A model generated the notes under the pieces. It made no database searches. It saw only the letters and a list, made by a program, of their open reading frames with translations, and was not told where the DNA came from. Position numbers and translations under genes: made by a program. From Rhynchopus euleeides (Eukaryota; Euglenozoa; Diplonemea; Diplonemida; Diplonemidae), in contig OY723301.1 of assembly GCA_963210315.1 (NCBI GenBank), positions 310,001 to 374,000 on the forward strand: 64,000 nucleotides of DNA, read 5' to 3'. The stretch's first letter is position 1. The number at the start of each line of letters is the position of its first letter. Below are positions 53,803 to 62,531 of the stretch, in pieces.

Positions 53803-56800
53803 TTACGGGACCCACACCAGAACAGGGAGTGTCTCAGGGTTGTCGCCGTCGATCCAGCGCTGGCTGTGGCCGTTGACCTTCCAGACGTTGTAGGTCCCGC
53901 CCTGCTCCACCTCGAGGTTCACGATGCGCCACCCCTCAGCACCGCCGTGGAACACCCACACGGCACGCAGGTCGTCAGCTGTGACGGGCGACGTCGTGGT
54001 GGTGAGGTCACGCACCTCCCCGCTCACAGGGGACCCCACAGTCCACGCGTTGTAGTACGTCGCGTCCTTGCCCTGCAGGGCAAGCTGGAACGTTCCTGAC
54101 GACGCTGCGTTCGCACTGCTGCCGGTCGTGATCCGGATGCGCACCGTGTTGGACCCTGCCGGGGCACTGGCAGGTGCAGGCACAGGTGTCTGCACAGAGG
54201 GAATGGGCACGAAGGCCAGCGACGTGGCCCGCCCATCGCCGCACGCCCCGCACACCCAGCGGCTTGCGCGGTAGTGGTGGTCACGCAGACCCCATGCCGA
54301 CCACGACCCGCCCGTCGCCTGCACCTCCACCTGCCCCACGAACCAGTCGTCCTCCCCCACACCGGTGAAGGTGACGGATGCCACGTCGTCAGCGGTGAAG
54401 GGCACACCCGTGATGGCGTGCACACGCACCTCGCCCGACAGAGGACCCACAAACGCAGCACCCGAGTACGTCAGCCCAGTGGCTGTGCGCAGCGACACGG
54501 GGAAGGTCTCTGTCGACCCCTGTGCCGGACCGCTGCCTGTCGTCACACGCAGGTTCACCGTGTGCGACGCTCCAGGTGCGCTTGTAACGGGCTGCACGAA
54601 GCGCAGCACCTTGGTTGCACCTGCCACAGGCCTCTTGTCCAGCACGTGGCTCTCAGAATACTTCTGTGCAGGCAGGACCCACTTCACAGCGTCCACCTCC
54701 AGTGACTGCACACGCCAGCCCATCCCACCCGTGCTGTCGTACACCTCCACCTCCACCAGGCTGCTTGCGGGTTGCGGTGCTGTGGTCAGTGCGAACTCTG
54801 CCACAGACCCGGCAGCCGGTGCTGTCACGCTCCCGGCATCGTAGAAGTCGCCGTTGGTGTAGTGCAGACGCACAGGGAACGTCCCAGACGACCCGTCGCT
54901 CGCCCCGCTCCCGGTCGTGATGCGCACCGTCACCGCGTTGCTGCCGGGCAGGGCGGACGTCGTCTTCCGCGTGAAGTAGAGGTTTGTCGGCGTCCGCTCG
55001 TTGTCGGAGTCGATCCAGTGGAACTCCTGCTCGTGGTGCTTGGGCAGCCCGAAGTGCTCCCACACGGCACCGTCCCACATCGCGACGTACTCCACGAACC
55101 ACCCGTCGGGGTGTGTCGTCACCAGCTCCAGCCCCTTCACGTCTGCTGCCGTCTTCCCGACAGGCCCGTCCAGCACCGTCAGCTCCCCGTTGTCAGGGTG
55201 TGCCACGTTGCTGATCTCCGTCTTCCCGCCGTCTGTCGTGTACACATACACACGCATCGTCCCGACGCTGCCGTACGGCAGGTTGTCACCTGTCTTCACT
55301 TGGAACTGCAGCCCGCTGCCACCCGGTGACCCCACAGATGTCGGCGACGGCGTCGGCGGTGCAGGTGTCGGCACTGCTGTGGGTGGTGACGGTGTGGGTG
55401 GGGATGGCGTCGGAACCGCAGTCGGTGGTGAGGGTGTCGGTGGTGACGGTGTAGGAACCGCAGTCGGCGGTGCAGGCGTCAGCGGAGCAGGTGTCGGCAC
55501 TGCTGTGGGCGGTGCCGGTGTTAGTGGCGACGGGGTCGGAACCGCAGTCGGCGGTGCAGGTGTCGGTGGTGACGGAGTTGGAACCGCTGTGGGTGGGGAC
55601 GGAGTAGGAACCGCAGTCGGGGGTGCAGGCGTCAGAGGAGCAGGTGTCGGCACTGCTGTCGGCGGTGCAGGTGTGGGTGGGGACGGAGTAGGAACCGCTG
55701 TGGGTGGCGAGGGTGTCGGAGGAGACGGTGTCGGACCCGCAGTCGGCGGTGCAGGCGTCAGCGGAGCAGGTGTCGGCACTGCTGTGGGCGGTGCCGGTGT
55801 TAGTGGCGACGGGGTCGGAACCGCTGTCGGCGGTGAGGGTGTCGGTGGTGACGGAGTTGGAACCGCTGTGGGTGGGGACGGTGTTGGCGGGGACGGAGTA
55901 GGAACCGCAGTCGGGGGTGCAGGCGTCAGAGGAGCAGGTGTCGGTACTGCTGTCGGCGGTGAGGGTGTTGGTGGGGACGGAGTAGGAACCGCTGTCGGTG
56001 GTGCCGGTGTAGGTGGAGATGGGGTCGGAACTGCTGTCGGCGGTGCCGGTGTGGGTGGGGATGGTGTGGGCACTGCTGTCGGAGGTGCCGGTGTAGGTGG
56101 AGATGGTGTAGGAACCGCTGTTGGCGGTGCCGGTGTAGGTGGAGATGGTGTAGGAACCGCTGTCGGCGGTGCCGGTGTAGGTGGAGATGGGGTCGGAACT
56201 GCTGTCGGCGGTGCCGGTGTTGGTGGGGATGGTGTGGGCACTGCTGTCGGAGGTGCCGGTGTAGGTGGAGATGGTGTAGGAACCGCTGTTGGCGGTGCCG
56301 GTGTAGGTGGAGATGGTGTAGGAACCGCTGTCGGCGGTGCCGGTGTAGGTGGAGATGGGGTCGGAACTGCTGTCGGCGGTGCCGGTGTTGGTGGGGATGG
56401 TGTGGGCACTGCTGTCGGAGGTGCCGGTGTAGGTGGAGATGGTGTAGGAACCGCTGTTGGCGGTGCCGGTGTAGGTGGAGATGGTGTAGGAACCGCTGTC
56501 GGCGGTGCCGGTGTAGGTGGAGATGGGGTCGGAACTGCTGTCGGCGGTGCCGGTGTTGGTGGGGATGGTGTGGGCACTGCTGTCGGAGGTGCCGGTGTCG
56601 GTGGGGACGGAGTCGGAACAGCTGTCGGCGGAGCAGGTGTCGGCGGGGACGGTGTGGGCACTGCTGTCGGAGGTGCAGGTGTAGGTGGGGACGGTGTAGG
56701 AACAGCTGTCGGCGGTGCCGGTGTCGGCGGGGACGGTGTGGGTACGGCTGTCGGTGGGGCCGGTGTAGGTGGGGACGGTGTAGGAACTGCTGTCGGTGGT

Positions 56801-57981
56801 GCCGGTGTTGGTGGGGACGGTGTGGGCACTGCTGTCGGAGGTGCAGGTGTCGGCGGTGAAGGTGTCGGAGGTGCGGGTGTCGGCACTGCTGTCGGAGGCG
56901 CTGGCGTCGGTGGGGACAGTGTGGGAGGTGCGGGCGTCGCATCTGGCGACACAAGGTACCCCAGAGGCACCACCTCGCGCGAATCTCCGGGACGAATCCA
57001 TTCCAACTTCAGCACACCTTGGCCAGTCCTCTCGAAGTAGCGGATGTCTATGGGGTGATCCCCTGCCGACAGGGTCAGGGTTGTCGACAACGTCACCTCC
57101 GAATGCAGCCCCCCGTTGTCGATAACAAGCGCCCCATCGAGGTACAGCAAGGAGCCGTCATCGGAAGTGAGATAGAATGTGTAGTCCCCAGTCGTGGGCA
57201 CACGGATGAACCCCCTGTGCCGGGTGGCGAACTGTTCCTGATAGCCGGTTGTCGACTGCCAGGTGCTGTCAACGTAGTCGATAGTCTCTGCACGCCACGT
57301 GAAGACGGGGGTCATGGCATCGTAGTCCGGAAAGGTCTCCATCCCCGTTGCGCCAGGGTGCTGGAATGCTTCTGACTGCAGACCCAGCCCCATCGGTGTC
57401 GGGGGCAATGGGGCAGAGGTGGGCCCAGCTGTGACCCCCGGAACCAGTGTTGGTGGTGCCGCCGTCGGCGCTGCCGCTGTGGGATCCCACGGGGTGACAA
57501 AGTTTGCCCCTGCGATGAACTCCCTGGGGTTCTGCTTCGGGATCCACTCCAGCTGCAGCACAGCGTCACCCCCGTGCTCAAAGAACTGCACCTCGATGGT
57601 GTGCGTTCCAGCACTGAGCCGGATGTGGCCAGATTCCACAGTCGTACTAGAGTGCAGCCCACCGTTGTCAATCACCAAGTTCCCGTCAATGTAGAGGCGC
57701 GACCCGTCGTCGGACGTCAGGAAGAAGGTGTACCGCCCGTTCTTCTCCAACACAAGATTCCCCTTATGTGTGCTGGCAAAGTCGTTTGTAAACCCATGCC
57801 CAGACCAGACCGAGTTGTCGAAGTTAATCGTGGTTGACTGGAACACCGCAACCGGTGTGAGGGATGCGAAGTCGGGGAAGTCCGTGATGGCCCCGCCCGT
57901 CGTATACACAGAGGTCTGAAGACCCGCAACACTCGCACCTACCACCCCTGCCAGCGCGGCGAGCAGCGCCGCCCGCAACAT
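53803..57981 (-). CDS. Two-PA14, proline-repeat, PLAT-like secreted protein, copy 1
   Basis: 1392 aa from the ATG at 57981, which opens a signal peptide (MLRAALLAALAGVVGASVAG). An in-frame ATG 25 codons upstream lies outside the homologous part. PA14-1 is at about 21-170 (YTFFLTSDDGSRLYIDG), PA14-2 at about 200-345 (YTFYLTSDDGSLLYLDG). Residues about 346-885 are nearly pure SPPTPAPPTAVPTP, 14 aa each. Residues 886-1392 form four similar beta-rich units, each starting V-x-I/V-x-TG and ending near a W, resembling PLAT/LH2 sandwiches. The last is preceded by a CGAC pair. Probably an extended extracellular protein binding sugars at one end and lipid or protein at the other. Tandem paralog at 59166-62531. 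Confidence 0.85.
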   Translation of the reverse strand: MLRAALLAALAGVVGASVAGLQTSVYTTGGAITDFPDFASLTPVAVFQSTTINFDNSVWSGHGFTNDFASTHKGNLVLEKNGRYTFFLTSDDGSRLYIDGNLVIDNGGLHSSTTVESGHIRLSAGTHTIEVQFFEHGGDAVLQLEWIPKQNPREFIAGANFVTPWDPTAAAPTAAPPTLVPGVTAGPTSAPLPPTPMGLGLQSEAFQHPGATGMETFPDYDAMTPVFTWRAETIDYVDSTWQSTTGYQEQFATRHRGFIRVPTTGDYTFYLTSDDGSLLYLDGALVIDNGGLHSEVTLSTTLTLSAGDHPIDIRYFERTGQGVLKLEWIRPGDSREVVPLGYLVSPDATPAPPTLSPPTPAPPTAVPTPAPPTPSPPTPAPPTAVPTPSPPTPAPPTAVPTPSPPTPAPPTAVPTPSPPTPAPPTAVPTPSPPTPAPPTAVPTPSPPTPAPPTAVPTPSPPTPAPPTAVPTPSPPTPAPPTAVPTPSPPTPAPPTAVPTPSPPTPAPPTAVPTPSPPTPAPPTAVPTPSPPTPAPPTAVPTPSPPTPAPPTAVPTPSPPTPAPPTAVPTPSPPTPAPPTAVPTPSPPTPAPPTAVPTPSPPTPAPPTAVPTPSPPTPAPPTAVPTPSPPTPAPPTAVPTPSPPTPAPPTAVPTPSPPTPAPPTAVPTPSPPTPSPPTAVPTPAPLTPAPPTAVPTPSPPTPSPPTAVPTPSPPTPSPPTAVPTPSPLTPAPPTAVPTPAPLTPAPPTAGPTPSPPTPSPPTAVPTPSPPTPAPPTAVPTPAPLTPAPPTAVPTPSPPTAVPTPSPPTPAPPTAVPTPSPLTPAPPTAVPTPAPLTPAPPTAVPTPSPPTPSPPTAVPTPSPPTPSPPTAVPTPAPPTPSPTSVGSPGGSGLQFQVKTGDNLPYGSVGTMRVYVYTTDGGKTEISNVAHPDNGELTVLDGPVGKTAADVKGLELVTTHPDGWFVEYVAMWDGAVWEHFGLPKHHEQEFHWIDSDNERTPTNLYFTRKTTSALPGSNAVTVRITTGSGASDGSSGTFPVRLHYTNGDFYDAGSVTAPAAGSVAEFALTTAPQPASSLVEVEVYDSTGGMGWRVQSLEVDAVKWVLPAQKYSESHVLDKRPVAGATKVLRFVQPVTSAPGASHTVNLRVTTGSGPAQGSTETFPVSLRTATGLTYSGAAFVGPLSGEVRVHAITGVPFTADDVASVTFTGVGEDDWFVGQVEVQATGGSWSAWGLRDHHYRASRWVCGACGDGRATSLAFVPIPSVQTPVPAPASAPAGSNTVRIRITTGSSANAASSGTFQLALQGKDATYYNAWTVGSPVSGEVRDLTTTTSPVTADDLRAVWVFHGGAEGWRIVNLEVEQGGTYNVWKVNGHSQRWIDGDNPETLPVLVWVP
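55325..56945. repeat. In-frame 42-bp minisatellite, about 38 units, with a 168-bp higher-order period
   Basis: Each 42-bp unit encodes 14 residues of the proline linker, so gains and losses keep the frame. From about 56020 to 56600 four-unit blocks of 168 bp repeat about three times with the same internal variants (GTAGGTGGAGATGG). Confidence 0.85.
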
Positions 57982-58055
57982 CCTGCACAGAGAACCTGCC
58001 CAACTCTCTGCTGTCTGACCTGTACGTGGCTGGGCGGGTGGATGCGCACTTTTCA

Positions 58056-58202
58056 CGGTGGCCTAGTCGGGGCTTTGACCAGGTGGTTGGCCGGGCCCCT
58101 GGTGGGTTGCAGCCCACGTACCCTGACATGGCCCCTGGTCATGAGCCCCAGGCCCGTTCTGGACCAGGGACAGGCCTGGTCAAAGCCCCGACTAGGCCAC
58201 CG
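58056..58202. mobile_element. Small foldback insertion in the upstream region
   Basis: Perfect 28-bp arms: CGGTGGCCTAGTCGGGGC (58056 on) and its complement ending at 58202, with a 91-bp loop. It lies 75 bp before the PA14 gene start. The matching place upstream of the paralog (about 62600) lacks it, so it inserted after the gene duplication. Confidence 0.6.
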
Positions 58203-59165
58203 TATATTCCCTTCAGACCCCCCCTTTGCGGGGAGTTCAGACCGGCGGGAGTCCGCCGTGGACGCATGCAAAGCGGGGGGGGGGCCCGGGGGGGGGGGGG
58301 GGGGGGCAGCAAACAGACCACGCTGCATCATCCACCCCACAGCGCGTTCAACTTTCTTCGACGGGCCTGGTGTTGGCTCGAAGCAACACACCCCACAACC
58401 ACCACCCCCCCACCTTCCTCCTGCATGCAGATGCCACCTTTAATAGTTGCGCCCTCTCCCCCCAGTCCTCACACTGTCAGACAGGGCCAACACTCGGAGC
58501 AAGACCCTACCCCACCAAGTTGACAGACTGGAGGATCGGGGACGAGCCTCCCGAGATGCCAAGTCCCATGATGGGAGGGTCACACGACGAGGCCTGCCAG
58601 AGTCTGACAAACAGCGGAGGGGGCAAGGAGGGCAGCTGTGGGCAGTCGCACGGTCGACACGCACAGAGGGGGGCGCGGAAGAGAACTTCCACCGAAGCAG
58701 AGGCTGCTGAATGGTGGGGGGGCGGGGCGGGGGGGTCCGCACGCTCCCTTCCGACCTTCCTCGTAGCTCTGCAAGGAAGTGGCAAAAACACTCAGAAGGG
58801 GGGAAGCATAGAGGGTGGTGGTGGGGTGGTGGTGTGCGGTGCGGTGTGGTGTAGGGTAGGGCGAATCGCAAAGGACGGAGACAGAAGAAAGACTACGGAG
58901 GCAACGCAAAGCAGAAACACCGTCAGAAAGCAGACGGGTGCAATAGGGGAGGAAAGGTTGAGGTGTCAACGGATGCACACACACACAGACAAAGACACAA
59001 AAGCGCTGCAGACTCGCCCGCTCCAGGTTGGACACAGAATGCACCCGGATGCGGGGAGGACACAGGGTGGACCACAACGCCATGTAAAACTAACTCTTCT
59101 CAGCCACGCACAGCGTATCCCAAAAAGCAAGAAAGGCAAGGGATGGGTGGAGAGTGCAGCACGTC
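58203..59165. other. Intergenic between the PA14-PLAT paralogs
   Basis: No gene. 58290-58440 is homologous to 62795-62945 (shared upstream region), and 58860-59165 to 53565-53802 (shared downstream region), marking the tandem duplication. G-runs at 58268-58307. Confidence 0.55.
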
Positions 59166-62100
59166 TTATGGGACCCACACCAGAACAGGGAGTGTCTCAG
59201 GGTTGTCGCCGTCGATCCAGCGCTGGCTGTGGCCGTTGACCTTCCAGACGTTGTAGGTCCCGCCCTGCTCCACCTCGAGGTTCACGATGCGCCACCCCTC
59301 AGCACCGCCGTGGAACACCCACACGGCACGCAGGTCGTCAGCTGTGACGGGCGACGTCGTGGTGGTGAGGTCACGCACCTCCCCGCTCACAGGGGACCCC
59401 ACAGTCCACGCGTTGTAGTACGTCGCGTCCTTGCCCTGCAGGGCAAGCTGGAACGTTCCTGACGACGCTGCGTTCGCACTGCTGCCGGTCGTGATCCGGA
59501 TGCGCACCGTGTTGGACCCTGCCGGGGCACTGGCAGGTGCAGGCACAGGTGTCTGCACAGAGGGAATGGGCACGAAGGCCAGCGACGTGGCCCGCCCATC
59601 GCCGCACGCCCCGCACACCCAGCGGCTTGCGCGGTAGTGGTGGTCACGCAGACCCCATGCCGACCACGACCCGCCCGTCGCCTGCACCTCCACCTGCCCC
59701 ACGAACCAGTCGTCCTCCCCCACACTGGTGAAGGTGACGGACACCACGTCGTCAGCGGTGAAGGGCACACCCGTGATGGCGTGCACACGCACCTCGCCCG
59801 ACAGAGGACCCACAAACGCAGCACCCGAGTACGTCAGCCCAGTGGCTGTGCGCAGCGACACGGGGAAGGTCTCTGTCGACCCCTGTGCCGGACCGCTGCC
59901 TGTCGTCACACGCAGGTTCACCGTGTGCGACGCTCCAGGTGCGCTTGTTACGGGCTGCACGAAGCGCAGCACCTTCGCCGCACCTGCCAGACGCCGCCTG
60001 TCCAGCACGTGGCCCTCAGAATACTTCTGTGCAGGCAGGACCCACTTCACAGCGTCCACCTCCAGTGACTGCACACGCCAGCCCATCCCACCCGTGCTGT
60101 CGTACACCTCCACCTCCACCAGGCTGCTTGCGGGTTGCGGTGCTGTGGTCAGTGCGAACTCTGCCACAGACCCGGCAGCCGGTGCTGTCACGCTCCCGGC
60201 ATCGTAGAAGTCGCCGTTGGTGTAGTGCAGACGCACAGGGAACGTCCCAGACGACCCGTCGCTCGCCCCGCTCCCGGTCGTGATGCGCACCGTCACCGCG
60301 TTGCTGCCGGGCAGGGCGGACGTCGTCTTCCGCGTGAAGTAGAGGTTTGTCGGCGTCCGCTCGTTGTCGGAGTCGATCCAGTGGAACTCCTGCTCGTGGT
60401 GCTTGGGCAGCCCGAAGTGCTCCCACACGGCACCGTCCCACATCGCGACGTACTCCACGAACCACCCGTCGGGGTGTGTCGTCACCAGCTCCAGCCCCTT
60501 CACGTCTGCTGCCGTCTTCCCGACAGGCCCGTCCAGCACCGTCAGCTCCCCGTTGTCAGGGTGTGCCACGCTGCTGATCTCCGTCTTCCCGCCGTCTGTC
60601 GTGTACACATACACACGCATCGTCCCGACGCTGCCGTACGGCAGGTTGTCACCTGTCTTCACTTGGAACTGCAGCCCGCTGCCACCCGGTGACCCCACAG
60701 GTGTCGGCGATGGTGTTGGGGGCAACGGTGTCGCCGGTGCAGGTGTCGGCACTGCTGTGGGTGGGGACGGTGTGGGTGGGGATGGCGTCGGAACCGCAGT
60801 CGGCGGTGCAGGTGTCAGCGGAGCAGGTGTGGGCACTGCTGTGGGCGGTGCCGGTGTGGGTGGGGATGGTGTGGGCACTGCAGTCGGAGGTGAGGGTGTC
60901 GGCGGAGCTGGTGTCGGCACCGCAGTCGGAGGTGCAGGTGTGAGTGGGGAAGGAGTTGGAACCGCAGTCGGAGGTGCAGGTGTGAGTGGGGATGGTGTGG
61001 GCACTGCTGTGGGCGGTGAGGGTGTGGGTGGAGACGGTGTCGGAACCGCAGTCGGCGGTGCAGGCGTCAGCGGAGCAGGTGTCGGCACTGCTGTCGGCGG
61101 CGAGGGTGTCGGCGGGGACGGAGTCGGAACTGCCGTCGGCGGAGCAGGTGTCGGTGGGGACAGAGTCGGAACCGCTGTCGGCGGTGCTGGCGTCGGCGGA
61201 GAAGGTGTCGGAACCGCTGTCGGAGGTGCAGGCGTCGGTGGGGACGGTGTGGGCACTGCTGTTGGTGGTGCAGGCGTAGGCGGTGCAGGTGTCGGAACTG
61301 CTGTTGGCGGTGCCGGAGTCGGCGGTGAGGGCGTCGGCGGGGCCGCAGTCGGCGGTAAAGGTGTCGGTGGTGCCGGTGTCGGCGGTGCGGGTGTCGGCGG
61401 TGCTGGCGTAGGAGGGGATGGTGTTGGAGGTGCGGGTGTCGGCACTGCTGTCGGAGGCGCTGGCGTCGGCGGGGACAGTGTGGGAGGTGCGGGTGTCGCG
61501 TCTGGCGACATAAGGTACCCCACAGGCACCACCTCACGCGGCTGCCCAGGACGAATCCATTCGAACCTGAGGATACCGACACCAGTCCTCTCGAAGTAGC
61601 GGATGTCTATGGGGTGATCCCCTGCCGACAGGGTCAGGGTTGTCGACAACGTCACCTCAGAGTGCAGCCCCCCGTTGTCGATAACAAGCGCCCCATCGAG
61701 GTACAGCAAGGAGCCGTCATCGGAAGCGAGATAAAATGTGTAGTCCCCAGTCGTGGGCACACGGAGGAAGCCCCTGTGCCGGGTGGCGAACTGCTCCTGG
61801 TACCCGATCGTCGACTGCCAGGTGCTGTCAACGTAGTCGATAGTCTCTGCACGCCACGTGAAGAACGGAGCCATGGCATCGTAGTCTGGAAAGTCATCCA
61901 TAGATGAGAACCGCCCAGTGTACCGGAAAGCCTCGGACTGCAGACCCCCCGCCGCTGCCGGGGGCAAGGTGGGTGCGGCTGTGACCCCCGGAACTGGTGT
62001 TGGTGGTGCCGCCGTCGGCGCTGCCGCTGTGGGATCCCACGGGGTGACCAAGTTTGCCCCTGCGATGAACTCCCTGGGGTTTCTCCTCGCGATCCACTCC

Positions 62101-62531
62101 AGCTGCAGCACAGCGTTACCCCCGTGCTCAAAGAACTGCACCTCGATGGTGTGCGTTCCAGCCGTGAGCCGGATAAGCGCGGACTCCACCGTCTCAGCCG
62201 AGTGCAGCCCACCGTTGTCAATCACCAAGTTCCCGTCGATGTAGAGGCGCGACCCGTCATCGGATGACAGGAAGAAAGTGTGCCTCCCAGTCCTCGTAAT
62301 CACAAGATCTCCCTTATGTGTGCTGGCGAAGTCATTTGAAAAGCCGTGCCCAGCCCAGACCGAGTTGTCGAAGTTAAGTGTGGTTGACTGGAACACCGCA
62401 ACCGGTGTGAGGGATGCGAAGTCGGGGAAGTCCGTGATGGCCCCACCCGTCGTATACACAGAGGTCTGAAGACCCGCAACACTCGCACCGGCCACCCCTG
62501 CCAGCGCGGCGAGCAGCACCGCCCGCAACAT
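59166..62531 (-). CDS. Two-PA14, proline-repeat, PLAT-like secreted protein, copy 2
   Basis: 1121 aa, same plan as the copy at 53803. Signal peptide MLRAVLLAALAGVAGASVAG, two PA14 domains to about 343, proline linker of about 265 residues, and the four-unit beta-rich tail of about 511 residues. The tail differs from copy 1 at only a handful of residues (such as RRRLAGA for KRPVAGA), while the PA14 part differs more, for instance in GLQSEAFRYTGRFSSMDDFP. The shorter linker explains nearly all of the length difference. Confidence 0.85.
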   Translation of the reverse strand: MLRAVLLAALAGVAGASVAGLQTSVYTTGGAITDFPDFASLTPVAVFQSTTLNFDNSVWAGHGFSNDFASTHKGDLVITRTGRHTFFLSSDDGSRLYIDGNLVIDNGGLHSAETVESALIRLTAGTHTIEVQFFEHGGNAVLQLEWIARRNPREFIAGANLVTPWDPTAAAPTAAPPTPVPGVTAAPTLPPAAAGGLQSEAFRYTGRFSSMDDFPDYDAMAPFFTWRAETIDYVDSTWQSTIGYQEQFATRHRGFLRVPTTGDYTFYLASDDGSLLYLDGALVIDNGGLHSEVTLSTTLTLSAGDHPIDIRYFERTGVGILRFEWIRPGQPREVVPVGYLMSPDATPAPPTLSPPTPAPPTAVPTPAPPTPSPPTPAPPTPAPPTPAPPTPLPPTAAPPTPSPPTPAPPTAVPTPAPPTPAPPTAVPTPSPPTPAPPTAVPTPSPPTPAPPTAVPTLSPPTPAPPTAVPTPSPPTPSPPTAVPTPAPLTPAPPTAVPTPSPPTPSPPTAVPTPSPLTPAPPTAVPTPSPLTPAPPTAVPTPAPPTPSPPTAVPTPSPPTPAPPTAVPTPAPLTPAPPTAVPTPSPPTPSPPTAVPTPAPATPLPPTPSPTPVGSPGGSGLQFQVKTGDNLPYGSVGTMRVYVYTTDGGKTEISSVAHPDNGELTVLDGPVGKTAADVKGLELVTTHPDGWFVEYVAMWDGAVWEHFGLPKHHEQEFHWIDSDNERTPTNLYFTRKTTSALPGSNAVTVRITTGSGASDGSSGTFPVRLHYTNGDFYDAGSVTAPAAGSVAEFALTTAPQPASSLVEVEVYDSTGGMGWRVQSLEVDAVKWVLPAQKYSEGHVLDRRRLAGAAKVLRFVQPVTSAPGASHTVNLRVTTGSGPAQGSTETFPVSLRTATGLTYSGAAFVGPLSGEVRVHAITGVPFTADDVVSVTFTSVGEDDWFVGQVEVQATGGSWSAWGLRDHHYRASRWVCGACGDGRATSLAFVPIPSVQTPVPAPASAPAGSNTVRIRITTGSSANAASSGTFQLALQGKDATYYNAWTVGSPVSGEVRDLTTTTSPVTADDLRAVWVFHGGAEGWRIVNLEVEQGGTYNVWKVNGHSQRWIDGDNPETLPVLVWVP
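60700..61500. repeat. In-frame 42-bp minisatellite, about 19 units
   Basis: Same 42-bp proline-linker unit as at 55325-56945 but half as many copies and more degenerate, with some units shortened near 61260-61400. No 168-bp higher-order period is obvious. Confidence 0.8.

Noticed and set aside
55001-57040. 679-aa plus-strand ORF of GGDGVGTAVGGAGV repeats
   Set aside because: Exact antisense of the proline-linker minisatellite in the PA14-PLAT gene.
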